A stretch of 64,000 nucleotides of DNA from Juglans regia. Lineage: Eukaryota; Streptophyta; Magnoliopsida; Fagales; Juglandaceae. The position numbers and the translations under genes were made by a program. Where the stretch lies: contig NC_049909.1 of assembly GCF_001411555.2 (NCBI RefSeq), forward strand, positions 1,612,001-1,676,000, written 5' to 3'. The notes under the pieces were generated by a model. That model saw nothing but the letters and a program-made list of their open reading frames with translations, was not told the origin of the DNA and made no database searches. This document shows, one piece after another, positions 1 to 11,339 of the stretch (the stretch's first letter is position 1; every line of letters begins with the position of its first letter).

Positions 1-260
1 TAGATGGAGTGCATGTGGAATGCACTCCATATGACTGGGGATGCACCATATAGCGTGTAGGCCATAGTGGTGATGGAGCGTATGTAAAGGGAGTATGAGT
101 GGAACGTACTCCATGTGATGGAGTGATGTACCATATGGTAGGTATGCCATAATGGTGATGTGGTGTGTATGAAGAGAGTATACGTGGAGTATACTCCACG
201 TAGCAGCGACACTCCGTGTGGCGTGTCGTAGAGATAAGGATGGTTATGTGATGGATGGGC
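1..260. repeat. ~84 bp tandem repeat, three degenerate units
   Basis: The landmark TGGAATGCACTCCAT at 16 recurs as TGGAACGTACTCCAT at 100 and TGGAGTATACTCCACG at about 185. The period is therefore about 84-85 bp. Each unit contains a short dyad around GTGC/GTAC...ACTCC, so each could form a small hairpin. Confidence 0.6.
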
Positions 261-380
261 GTGGAACGTGATGGATAGCGTCGGGAACTGTGAAACAGTG
301 TCCCGAAGTAGTTATGGCGTAGCCTGTAGTCTGAAGTGACAGGTGTCACTGTGATGGACTTATGGCCAGGAGTATGCGCA

Positions 381-570
381 AAGTAGCGGAACAAGTATAA
401 GAGTGCGCAGCGGAAGCATGACTGGGAAATGTCACGAAGTGACATGACTATTGACAGTCGTGCTTGTGATGGGTGAAGTAGTGGAATAAGTGTAAGAGTA
501 CGCAGCGGAAGCATGACTGGGCAACGTCACGAAGTGACGTGGTTATTGGAAGTCATACTTATGATGGGTG
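381..570. repeat. 95 bp tandem duplication
   Basis: The segment starting AAGTAGCGGA at 381 recurs as AAGTAGTGGA at 476. Both copies share CGCAGCGGAAGCATGACTGG and a GTCACGAAGTGAC palindrome. Divergence is low, so this is a comparatively recent duplication inside the LTR. Confidence 0.7.
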
Positions 571-2410
571 AAGTGTTAAAGTGTAGAAATGGCGTAATGG
601 GAACGTGACGAGATGTCACGATGTGACGGGAGTACGTGAGGAACCGTACTCGTGATGAGTCAGGAGTGATGAAGTAGAATGCTAGGTAACACGACAAGGT
701 CACAGTGTAGCACTGGAGCAATCTCGGGCTATATAACGTGACATGAAACGTAGTTATGAATGGAGTCTTGTCGTGTTAAGTGTTGGGATGAACTGTCAAA
801 AGGGACGGGTAGCGTGAAGAGTCATGCTAGCCGGGTTAAGAGAAGATTGGTATCGGAGTATGGCCCTTGTCCCTACGAGCAGGTGATCAACGTGTTATAT
901 ACGTTGATCTTAGGTGATAAAGGGGTAAGGTACCTGTGTAACATGGTGAGAGACACGTGCCGGACGGATTCACCATATGTAATGGGTAATCTGTCATGAG
1001 CATAGTTGCACGGTGCTTAAGCCTCAGAGTTGGCTTAGAGCCATGTGTCTTTATGGATGGGAATGAGGATTTAGTGTGGGCCAAGATGCATGAAGATAGT
1101 GACGGATGCATCGTTAGGATTGAGATGTGTGATTCCATCGGTCGGAATCATGCGTCGAATGTGGTTATAAGAAGAGTAAGATGAATGTCCTAGTGTCTTA
1201 ATCCTAAGGTGAATAAGGGGTTCACTTTAGTGGATGAGCACTCGAGACAAGACTTTGAGTTGGGAGTTGTGGTGACCATAAGTGGTCCCCGAAGGGTCTA
1301 ACCTAGTGAAGGGCACGTAAGTGCATGGGATAGAAGGAGAGTGTTCTAAGTATAGCGTAGTTCTATTTATAGTTTAAGTTACTTATGCATTAGATAGAGA
1401 ATGATGCTAAGGTTATGTGTATGCATGTAGGTTGCCATCTGACAAGCACGTGAATGGACTGAATGACATGCAAGTAGCATGGAGTCCAGGTAAGTGTTAC
1501 GTTCATACTCTTCTAGAGTTATCAAAGATACAAGAAACGCTTTTCCTTTAAAATGCTCACGAAAAGACTAAAGACGTTTTAAGAAAGAAAATGCTAAATG
1601 TTCAAAAGCATAAGTATGTACGGCCCCTCATTGGCAGCCCCTTTTTACGCACCCCAAAGTATTAATTGTACGCATGTGAATGGATGACTATACGCTGTAT
1701 CTATTGTATGTATTTTCTAAGAAAAATCCATAAACTGATGAAGATGCATGAAAGGCATGAAAGCAGATGCTTTTGTGAATCCTACGAACCGACGCTCTCA
1801 TGTGCACCACGAGGTGATACTCGCGGATGCCATGATTGACGACGTTCAAGGTGACACTTATAGGATGCCACGGAAGCTGACGCTTAAGCCCATGTATGTT
1901 CTTTGTTAAAAAGAGGATAGAACTGAAATGAAATTGAAAAAGAAAACGGAAAGACCATTTTCGGGCTTACGCCCCAAACGATATTTTCTCACGAAAAGAA
2001 ATGTTTTCTCATGAAAAGAAAGGACTGTTAAATGAAAGAACGAACCGAATGAAAGCTGTCAGCTCCTTCGAGCTGACATGAACGAATGAATGAGAAGAAA
2101 GAAACGAAAGCATGAATGTATGAAGACACGTAACGGCCACATGACATGAATGAAAGGGTACCGATGAATGGGCAAATTGCAATGCCGGGTAAGTAGTGCT
2201 GGAAGTGCACCCAGTGCTGCTCCCTATGAAAAGGGGTTCCCAACCCGTGGCCACGGGCGGAATCCAGGTCCAAACGAAGACCGCTAACCCCAAACACACG
2301 GGGCGTAATTGTGTGTACTGGCCTATGAAAGCGATAAGAAAGAATGGATGTACGCACGCACGCACGAATGCACATATATGCACAAGAGCACAAGAGCACG
2401 GGCTCTTTAA

Positions 2411-2575
2411 GAAATGAAGGCACTGACGGGGGAAACATTTTACGACGAGAAAGCCCTTTTTAAAGTAAAACCCCGTACACCGACTCTTGAAGAAATGAAG
2501 GCAGTGACGGGGGACACGTTTTAAATAGAGGAAAGCCCTTTTAAAAGAAAAACTCCGTCCTGTGACGTTTTCAAA
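2411..2575. repeat. 81 bp tandem duplication
   Basis: GAAATGAAGGCACTGACGGG at 2411 recurs as GAAATGAAGGCAGTGACGGG at 2492. Each copy is followed by an A-rich stretch containing AAAGCCCTTTT. Confidence 0.65.
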
Positions 2576-2995
2576 CGAACGCACACAAGACACGTAGGCA
2601 CGCACGTAATAGTATGTACGAATGATAAATGCATGAATGAAAACCTATGTTGTTATATTTTAACCGTATGAAGTAATGCTTACGAGTCTTCGACTCATTT
2701 TAGTTTTTATGCATGTCCCTCCCCCTCACAGGAACTGCACGATCAGGACGGACACGGCCCATGGGGAAGAGCACGGAAGTCTAGGCACGAGTTTTAAACG
2801 TACGAGATCTTTTTATTATGAGATTTATGTTTTCCGCTGTAACCCTCTTTTATGATCAAAGCACATTTTATTTATAAACGTAGAGTCTCGCACCCTGGGG
2901 ATGCAAGTGAAAAGTTTTAAACAGGACGGTAATTCTCGTCGTCCTTTTTATAAAAATATTTTAGAAAAAGTCCCACCACAAGGATGGGCGTTACA

Positions 2996-3592
2996 GTTAG
3001 ACTCGAGGACTACCTCGCCATCTACTTTCCTTTCATAAAAGGCAGGGGGCTCGAGGACTTTAGGGCTGCCCTCATTTGCCTTCCTTTTGCTTTGTGTATG
3101 TAGTTAGGGATATAAAGAAATGGGATCGGACAAGCCAATTTCAATCGGTCTAGTCCTTTTTTTTTTACTAAGCCAATCAATCTCGGCCCAAGAATGTGTC
3201 AAATCTTGGTCTGAGGTTTAATTCTAGGATGTATTTTTTCACCCTGGATCGAACCAAACCAATCAAAATATTATATATATATATATATATTTAAATAATT
3301 TTTTAACTAATATATTTATTAAGGGTTGCTATAATCAATCTAGTTAAGTGACATGACACCATTTAGATTAAATCTACTCACTTGGGCCAATTCAAATCTC
3401 GAACCTTTCGACCAAAACAACGCCATTTAGATTCAATCTAAAAGGAGTCATTTAATGCATGCTAGTTCAATTTAAAATCCTTCAATACAAATGGCATTGT
3501 TTAGATTTACATTGACTCTAAATAGCATCAATTCATAAGGTTAGTTTGCAAAAGGTAGGGGTCTTGAACTTCATTTCTCTAAAGTTTCATTT
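2996..3592. other. Spacer between two LTRs, with an AT microsatellite
   Basis: There is no gene. The stretch holds a (TA)n tract at about 3271-3290. It also has loosely repeated 'GGATCGGACAAGCC / CAATCGGTCTAGTCC' text at 3120-3260, of the kind seen in degenerate hAT-like repeats elsewhere in the window (17820-17990). Nothing else is recognisable. Confidence 0.5.
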
Positions 3593-4225
3593 TGTAATGC
3601 CCCGGTCTCGGAGATCCGGAGAGTTAGCTCTTATTACTCAATATCAACTCAAATATCACAACTATAAAGAATCCAGAAACTCCATAAAATACTCAACGCA
3701 ATATTCATGTTCTTTCATAGGGACAAAAAATTCTCAATAAAATGAATTAGCAACTCCCCAAAGACTCAAATATCATTAACTCATCATAACAAAATAACCG
3801 AAGATAATCAATTTACTAACTATAACTCTCAATAAGTACCGGGACCCTCGGGCACTTATTCCTCTATGAACGTCAAACCTCAATAATATAATTAAAAACC
3901 TAATATGAACGTGAACATGCATAATTTGAACATGAACTTGAACATAACTTGAACCTGAGCATGACATAACATAAATGTGAACTTGGAATATAACGTGAAC
4001 GTGAACATAACATAACATGAACTTGAAACATATTCTTATCTCATGGGATTACCATGATTGCGTGATCGTAAACTTGAACATAACATAACGTAAAACATGA
4101 CTTGAACTTGGAATCTTATCCAATAGACTTAATCATTAACTTGACCATATGGGTGCTACACAGGTCCCCTTGAGCCGTGTGTCCCTGTCAATTACCGCAT
4201 CACATCACAGGTTTCTAAACCAGCT

Positions 4226-4400
4226 GTGAGTGCGTTAATACGTACTCCACAGTTGTTGTGGCCCCATGTATTCTACGTGTCACAATTGCTGTGTCTCACG
4301 TAGTGTATGCTCCACAGTTGTTGTGGCCCCATACTTCATGCTCCACAGTTGTTGTAGCCCCATGACTTATTTGTTTGTGCCACACTTGCTGTGGACACAC
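4226..4400. repeat. Short tandem motif CCACAGTTGTTGTGGCCCCAT
   Basis: The motif CTCCACAGTTGTTGTGGCCCCAT occurs three to four times with spacers. It alternates with variants such as CACAATTGCTGTGTC and CACACTTGCTGTGG. The CCACA/TGTGG dyad makes each unit self-complementary. It lies within the solo LTR. Confidence 0.6.
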
Positions 4401-7400
4401 GTAACATAATGTGTGGCACCATCGGCGTTAGTGCCTGGCGAGCTCCGGTGACCAGCTAATTAGGCCCCATTCGCAACCTGTTGACTGTACTTCGTCAACC
4501 CAGGGAATTTCATACCTATTTAGACACTCCAGCGTGAACAAAGGAGTTCCACTAGGATATTACCTCATCCTAGCGCTTAGGGTCATGATTGACATGAATG
4601 ACTTAACTGGCAGACATGACATTTCGTAACGTGACGTAACATGAACGTAACATAAAAGATAGAAATCCTGACGTAGCATAACGTAACATGAACGTAAGAC
4701 GACAAACATGACATACTTTGAAACATAAATGTAACAGACAACATTTCATAACATGGCATACATGTAACAGGCAATATTTCGTAACAAAGCATATTATGTA
4801 ATAGACAACATTTCTTAACATGGCGTAACATGTGACAGTGAATATTACGTCACAAGAAATACATGTAACAGATGACATACTTAACTTAACATACTTGCAA
4901 TGTATAGCAATACGTGACATAATATCTTGTGTAACAGATGAATAATTCATGACAGAATAAATTTTGTGTAGCAGATAAATATGTAATGACTTGGCATGGC
5001 ATATATGATAACATGCATACATACAATTTAGTTCACTTACTTATCACACATACACATTAAATTGATAGTAAGTTAAAAGCTAACTTACCTCGATCTTCGC
5101 GCTTCGAGACAAAACTCAAGTGCGATCACGGGAAACTGAAAGTAGTGATTTCTAAAAATTAGAACTTAATCACTAACAATTAGAAATACGGAAAAATATC
5201 AACTTAGAGTAAAATTACCATTTTACCCTCTACATGTGGGAAAATGACCATTTTACCCCTAACATAAGGATTTTGCATCATAACTCCAGAAATCACCAAA
5301 ATTTACATACCTTATGTAAATTTTGTCCTAAGCTCAAATATCAATTCAGAAAAATTTAAAACTAAACACAACCATCAAAATTCTATATGGCCGAAACTTA
5401 CAAGGCTATTTCCTTTGCTTTTTGTTGTAATTCTTTCAAATCTCAAAACTCATGATTAAACCAAAATTTTTCTTCTACTACACTCATAACATATTCTTAA
5501 GAATAATCATATTTTGAATCATGAACAAAAGTCATCAAAATCACTAAAACCATACCTGAACTCTTTGGTTTTTCTTCTAAGTTCAAAATAGAATTTTGTT
5601 TCTAACTTGTTTTGATCAACCTCTTGATCCATGACTTATAAAGAATTGATCTTCAAACCAAAACATCAGATGATTCAAAAAGGTGTCCTAAAACAGATCC
5701 AAGCTTCAAACTCAAGATAAGATGGGTAAACATCAACCAAAACATAAATTTAGCCAAGAACATCATCACTTTGGCCTAACCGAATATCTCCTTGCATAAA
5801 ATTTCATATCTTTGAAACTAACATCAAATATCTTCAAAATAACATTCTAACATGTATATAAGAGGCTTAGGATCTTCCAATAAAAATATCAAAGCCATTG
5901 GAATAAGATTAAACCATAAAAGATTTAAACTTTCTCAAAACAGAAACTGTTTTTCCTCTTCCAGTTTCTAAGTTTCTAGACCTAAGAAAATATTTCACCA
6001 AAACTTTTAATCATGCAACAAATCCTCAACCAATAATCATATACACATGTTAACAGTACTCCATAAAAATTTCGGACCAAGATATATTCATTAGCTTGGT
6101 CAAAAACTCCAAAATATAACACACTCTCCAGTTTATCGCCCAGAATGACCTTTCTGGGGTCTAAACAACTTTTGACCGATCAAATGATCTCCAACTGGAA
6201 CGAATAAGATATCCACATAAACTATACTCCAAAAAAAAGAACTTTCATGAAGGAATCTTTGCGAGAAAACACTTAAAAAATCTTCGAAACAGGCGTTCAA
6301 ATGAGGTACGAAAAACTGTCCGAGAGTGCCTTTTGTGTTTTATGAAGGAAAAGTGTAAAGGAGAGCTGCTTTTCGTGGGAAGTGGACTAGAGAGCTTCTT
6401 ACACAAGCTATGTAAAGTGATAGGACTGAAGGAATGGTTGAGTGTTGGCCTTTTCTTCTCATAAAAATCAGACCAAGATCTTTTCTCAAGGTGGAGTGTG
6501 AGAGTGAAAGAGTGAGGTGGCCCTTTAGCTTTGTCTTTCAAGAACCTTCTAGGCCCTTCTTATAAATATTTGGCCAGTCAAGTGGGGGTACAAAACTTAG
6601 CCATGAAGCAATCCTATGGTGACCAAATTCGTGGGCCTTAAAGGGCCTAAACCGAATGGGTCTAAATTTTGGGGTTTAAAGAGGGTTTGGGTTGCTATCA
6701 AACCCAAATCCAATATCACTTGGCCCAATCAATTTTTCAAGGTTAGCAAGGTTGGATAATGATATTCTAACACAAATTTGAAGGATTAATAGCATGTGGA
6801 AGTAATTTAATCAAGTGATTAAACACAATGCTAGAAATCGGATTAGAACAGGTTTAGAGGCCAACTTTAGGGTTTTGGGGAAACCGTTTAGGGTTCTGAT
6901 TTCAACCATGCTTTTGGGCTTTCGATTGGATTTCCACCATTTAGGGTTTCACTAGGATTGAAAACCTCTTTGGTCTGGCACAATTTGGTTGAGTAGATGA
7001 AACAAAGTTTTGCTTAAGTAGCATGATTTCACAACTTGATTCCTTCAAATCCATCAAACGCTCCTCATGGTGCCAAGTGTCTAATATTATTCACTAAGTG
7101 TGGCTAAGATCTTGCCAAGTGTCCGAATAAAATTTTTCTAATCTAATTTGGACATTCCACACTGTGATTCTGAAACACTGCAATTGCTACGCTTATCGAG
7201 GTTACTATTCACTCTGAAAAAATGAATCATAAACTTAACACTAAAAATTCTTAAATATTCATATTAACCTATAGTGAAAATCTTTTACCGAAATTCAACC
7301 TCGAACTGCCCCTAAAAATAATTTCACAATTTCCAACAAACGTTTCGTCTAGAATTATGAAAATAGGCAATTGCGCCATAAAATCCTAAATAATTCACTG

Positions 7401-7401
7401 A

Positions 7402-7630
7402 GGCCTTGTTTGTTTTTCAAAAACATCTCATCTCATCTCATCTCATCTCACCTCATCATTACAACTTTCCCAAATCCCCACACAAAATAAAATAAACAAT
7501 TCAACTTTTTCAAATCTCAAAACAACAATAATATTAAAAAATATATTTTAACAATATTTTATTCAACTTTTTAACTTTAATCTCAACTCATCTCATCTCA
7601 TCTCATCTCATCTCTGAAAACAAACGGGCC
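7402..7630. mobile_element. MITE of the TCATC-rich family (copy 1)
   Basis: Inverted ends GGCCTTGTTTGTTTTTC at 7402 and GAAAACAAACGGGCC ending at 7630 bracket an AT-rich core. The core contains (TCTCA)n blocks on both sides and AATAATATTAAAAAATAT in the middle. CTGA flanks both sides (CACTGA / CTGAGT). The terminal GGCC/GGGCC and lack of coding fit a non-autonomous hAT-type MITE. It sits inside the solo LTR and is younger than it. This is the best preserved copy in the window. Confidence 0.8.
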
Positions 7631-8105
7631 CTGAGTCTAATGGTGTAGACCATAATGTATTCTGACACTTCTAACCACTTCAAATAAATAAAACTCATAT
7701 TTCTAACACCATAGTGAGTGATAACACTGACTATGTTGACAGACTAAAACCTATGCAATTGGTCGATTCGTAAAAACTTATGGGGTTTTTACGAGATTCT
7801 TAAAGTCAATAGAAATTCCACCAATGAATTTCTAGCTGGCTGTTACAGATCATGTACAGAGATTTTAAGTTACGATTTTTATGGTACATATTTTGAGAAA
7901 TTTTAATAAATTTTTCCACACTCTCAATTATGATTTCAGTATTTTAATACAAAACAACTCTATTTATTGTGAGAAATCTTTGTACTTGACAATTCCTTTA
8001 GAAAACAATATATATATTTTTAAATCTAGTTCGATAGTAACACTCTAGCTCCCCAAAATTTTTAAAAGTGACTTTATTATTAATCGTAGGGAGCGGGGTG
8101 TTACA

Positions 8106-8410
8106 TGCTATTTTCTTTATGTTTTGCACGTTTGAGTGTCTCACCTTGAACTTACATATTTGTTATATCAATTATACCACATGAAAATATTAACTAAATA
8201 TGTGTACATAACATCATGTGTGATTGTGTAGCGGCAAATCTAAATGGCAAGGGAACTTAGAGATATTTTTGTTATTATGGTCAATATTATCCCATTTTTT
8301 AGACTAATCCAAAGCCCCAAGCGGGAAAATTAAACATGGCCACTTCTATTATACTATTGTTATTATTAGAGTAGTAGTGCTTGCAATTATGAATGTTAGA
8401 GTAACCATGT
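8106..8410. other. Intergenic spacer, no feature seen
   Basis: AT-rich, non-coding sequence lies between the solo LTR and the LINE fragment. I see no repeat or gene in it. Confidence 0.5.
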
Positions 8411-9130
8411 TTAGTTTTTTTATTTTTTTTAAATGAACTGATCTTATTAAGAAAATTATAACATAGTACGAATACAAGGAGGGATAACCTCCAAATCAAT
8501 ACACTCCTCAGATAATAGGATTGCATTCATGGCTAACACATGAGCAACACAATTTATATTCCTAGGAACATGCCAAACAGACCACTTGTGAATCTTCTGT
8601 AAAAGACACTTGACATCTCTAATAATCAATCCATCCGAAGACCATTTCTCTACTGGGTTGTTTATAGCTTTAAGAATTGAGAGGGCATCACCTTCAAAGA
8701 CAACTTGATGCAGTCCCAATTCAAGACAGAGGATAGTAGCTTTAAGAACTGCTACTGCTTCTCCTAGTTGAGCATCTGGAAAGATTCCTCTTGATGATCT
8801 GAGTGTAGCAAGCACTTTACCCTCACAATCCCTGATAATCACTCCTATTCCCACCTTGCAATTAATATTATCAATGGTTGCATCCCAATTGATCTTGAAA
8901 GTGTTTGGAGGAGGGGCTTCCCAAGTCTACACCATTGTTAAATTGTTAGCTTCACGGGTTGGAGTTTGCCTAACAAAATTTTTGTAATCATCCAGAGCCT
9001 GAAGAGACTGAGAACATGTCATAATAGGAGATATGATTTCCCTTCGAAAACAAAATGATTTCTTCTTCTCCACACGTGATATGCAATTACTGCCATTTCT
9101 TCTAGAACTTGAATTACGTATATCTCACTG
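8410..9130 (-). pseudogene. LINE (L1-type) 3' fragment: RNase H-like domain
   Basis: The minus-strand frame 8854-8456 reads GIGVIIRDCEGKVLATLRSS, then GEAVAVLKA, LGLHQVVFEGDA and HVPRNINCVAHVLA. This is the plant RVT_3/RNase H-like fold attached to L1-type LINE proteins. The same frame extends upstream to about 8935 (EAPPPNTFKINWDA) and is then cut by TAG. Further upstream another frame encodes EEMAVIAYHVWRRRNHFVFEG, the usual LINE stretch before this domain, so there is at least one frameshift plus stops. Downstream on the minus strand is an A-rich tail (about 8440-8415), as expected at a LINE 3' end. It is a 5'-truncated, dead copy. A domesticated stand-alone RNase H gene is less likely because of the stops. 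Confidence 0.75.
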
Positions 9131-9840
9131 CAAGTTGTGTTGATCATGAATGGAAACTACTCAAAAGAATCATATCTTTTTGTATATTTGAAGAAACTAC
9201 AAGGCAGAGACACTTGGAGGGCAATAGAAATGTGCGTGTTTGATTAGGGGAGCCGAGAATTCTTTCAATTACTCTTAATAGTGCAAGTTCAAATAATGGA
9301 ACAATTACTTTTTCAAAGAAAAAGACCAAGTATATAAAGGATGCAATTTTGGAATACGAGTTCTTGAATGTGAGATGTTGTGCTCACGTCTACCTCCATT
9401 AGGATGGAGTACATTTAAGTTATGTGTACAATTAGAAAATATTACGTGTAAAAGTCACTTATGCCTAGATGTACCAACTAGATGAAACCCTACACATTTA
9501 CATTGGATGGAACGAAAAAATTTCAAAAGGCCTTTAAATGATTAAAGGAAGAGAATGTTTCTTTCTAGTATTAAAGAGGTTGATGATGACGACGACGATG
9601 ATGATGACGACGACGAAGATGATGACATGATGATGATGAGAATCAGGAGGAGGAGGAGAACGAGAAAGTAGTTACGGCCTCCAAAGACTGGTGATTGGAA
9701 AAGGGGAAGATTGTTTGTTCAATTTCATAAACTTTTCCATGGTGCAGCTTTGTGTTTTTTGGGTTGTCATTATGTAACTTATATTTCTTTTTAATGGAGC
9801 TAGTTACTATTTAAGATACAATTGACATGTAATGTGAAAA
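9131..9840. other. Spacer with a GAT/GAC trinucleotide tract
   Basis: A (GAY)n tract at about 9583-9640 is followed by an AGG/GAGGA run to about 9665. It could encode an Asp/Glu run but sits in no supported gene. The remainder is AT-rich and non-coding. Confidence 0.5.
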
Positions 9841-10440
9841 GCATAGACATATGTTGAGATTAATGACAATAAATACAAGACAAAAATTTGACAAGTATTT
9901 GGATAATTATGACTATATAAATATGTTTTTTATGTTGAGTTTGTTTTTTATCACCGATTAAAGTGGCAATATTTTGTATTCTCTTTGAAAAAAGTGTATG
10001 CCAATGATCCTACAAAGGCAATTGAGTTGAATTTTAAGGTAAAAAGTTATTTGACTTGATTATATGAAGCATACCTTGAAAATGAAGAAGGGAGTAGCTC
10101 TTATGCACAAGATGAAGAGACGAATTCCTCACTTGAAGATCTAACTAGTAGTTCATATAGTAGAGTTGAGGATATGAGGGCATTGAGGTTAGGTCACTTT
10201 ATTAAATGCTTGCAACCAAGAAATTCTTTGGAAATCAAATCAGAAATGGATAGATACCTAGCTAAAAATTGTGAGGAAGATTATGGAAAATTTGACATTC
10301 TTGCTTCATGGAAGGTTAATTCCATTAGATATCGCGGCTTTCAAAATTTTCCCATGACATTCTTGAAGTTTCAGTATCTACATCAACCTCTGAATTTGAA
10401 TTTAGCAAATAACATACCTTGATGAGTTCAAAATTGGACA
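9841..10440 (+). pseudogene. Decayed hAT transposase, C-terminal part
   Basis: The + frame at about 9871 reads MTINTRQKFDKYLDNYDYIN, matching the start of the DUF4413-like segment of plant RICESLEEPER/Ac-type hAT transposases. After stops, another frame at about 10015-10310 has YEAYLENEEG, KSEMDRYLAKNCEEDYGKFD and ILASWKVNS. These correspond to the family's SE-DRYL...FDIL-WWK-N block. A third frame at about 10360-10415 reads EVSVSTSTSEFEFS, corresponding to the A-PVSTVASE-AFS dimerisation motif. The domains are in correct order but spread over three frames with several stops. I see no inverted ends or 8 bp duplication near it, so it is a fragment. Family assignment rests on motif recall. Confidence 0.7.
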
Positions 10441-10739
10441 AATATTTGGTTTTTGAGTCTTCAGAATCCTTTTGTCTTAGTCCAGTTTACTTGTTTACTG
10501 ACTAAATCTTCAAGGTCTTAGGAAATACATATATGTTTAAAACAAGAATCTATGAAAGCATCGGAAATTTCTTCAATAGAAAACTTAGAATATGCATGTG
10601 AGAATGGACCATCAAAATGTACCAATAAATTTAGAGTGTCTCTGGATATACAAAAGTGAGAAAAAAGTGGATGTGTTTGATCAATTTCATATTTAATAAG
10701 AAAAAGAAAAAAAAATAAAACATGTTAAAAAGAGCCATG
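10441..10739. other. Spacer, no feature seen
   Basis: AT-rich non-coding sequence. It may be the 3' remains of the hAT element. Confidence 0.35.
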
Positions 10740-11094
10740 CTTAAGGGTGTAAACTCAAATGCAGATATGGTTATCTACTAAATGCAGATATGGGTTTATA
10801 AGCGATTCAAGTACCTATCCGAGTTATCTCGGTTATAAAAATTTGGGTATTCGGTTATCTAGGTTTTAACCAGATATCCAGATTTGTTAAAAATTTATTT
10901 TAAGGAGGAGGGCTACAAACACAAAACGATGTTGTTTCATCTATAAGGCAATTTTTCTTTTAAATATAAACTTTGGTTACATATATCAGGTATTAACTTG
11001 GTACTCGCATTCAATTAGGAGCAGAAATCTGAATACTCTTTTGGGTAAAACAGGGCGAATACCCATAAGGATGAACCAAGTTTTCAAGGTTCCG

Positions 11095-11124
<30 letters not shown>
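10740..11124. repeat. Degenerate hAT-like repeat ending in an A tract
   Basis: The text from TTAAGGGTGTAAACTC at about 10740 contains repeated GGTTATCT/TCGGTTATC and AACCAGATATCC phrases. This resembles dispersed non-autonomous hAT repeats that begin GGGTG. An uninterrupted poly(A) run of roughly 27 bases at 11096-11123 ends the block. No matching right terminus was found. Confidence 0.35.
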
Positions 11125-11127
<3 letters not shown>

Positions 11128-11339
11128 GACTAGGATGCATAACCCTAGCCGTGATTAGTTTCAAATGGAGAGGCAAATAACATGAGAGATGATTGGAGTG
11201 TCACATGCGTTAGGTGTAGGACTGTAATTAATCTAAGCTAAGTCCATCTTTTGGGTTATTGAGTCCTGCTTGACTCAAATAACTCAAGTTCGAATTGAGA
11301 GCTCATCGAGCAGATATGAACTCGAGCTGATTAAAAAGA

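Larger units (their letters stand above)
1..2995 (+). mobile_element. 3' part of a long gypsy-type LTR (no coding)
   Basis: No credible protein is encoded here. The block ends in GGGCGTTACA at 2986-2995. Its reverse complement begins TGTAACGCCC, the usual terminus of long Del/Tekay-like plant LTRs, and the nearby 8105 end reads TGTAACACCCC. The stretch before the end (CCATGGGGA, CTAGGCACGAG, TTCCGCTGTAA, around 2755-2850) resembles the region upstream of such LTR ends. On that basis I orient it + with the 5' part cut off by the window edge. The clade is inference; the terminus is seen. The GC-richer body holds three short tandem repeats, listed separately. The small predicted frames at 760-1184 and 2009-2605 are not convincing. 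Confidence 0.5.
3593..8105 (-). mobile_element. Probable solo LTR of a long gypsy (Del/Tekay-like) element
   Basis: On the minus strand the block starts TGTAACACCCCGCTCCC at 8105 and ends GGTCTCGGAGACCGGGGCATTACA-like sequence at 3593, so the two ends match as inverted TGTAA(C/T)(A/G)CCCC. A TATA-like AATATTTATAAG lies at 6560-6570 on the minus strand, followed by a gene-leader-like CT-rich stretch. This fits a U3-R boundary. No gag or pol sequence is present. The length (about 4.5 kb, including a later 229 bp MITE) suits the long LTRs of this group. I see no clean 5 bp target duplication: the left flank is CATTT and the right flank is TGCTA. A solo LTR is therefore inferred from the ends, not proven. 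Confidence 0.55.

Noticed and set aside
760..1184. Two adjacent small + strand frames that could be one gene
   Set aside because: They lie within the LTR-like block, have no domain, and overlap repeats and an opposite-strand frame of similar size.
2009..2605. 198-residue minus-strand frame, the longest of the first 8 kb
   Set aside because: It crosses the 81 bp tandem duplication, so its residues repeat, and it has no recognisable fold. Best seen as repeat-derived.
9583..9665. Acidic (Asp/Glu) repeat that might be a coding exon
   Set aside because: A simple trinucleotide tract with no coherent coding sequence or splice sites around it.
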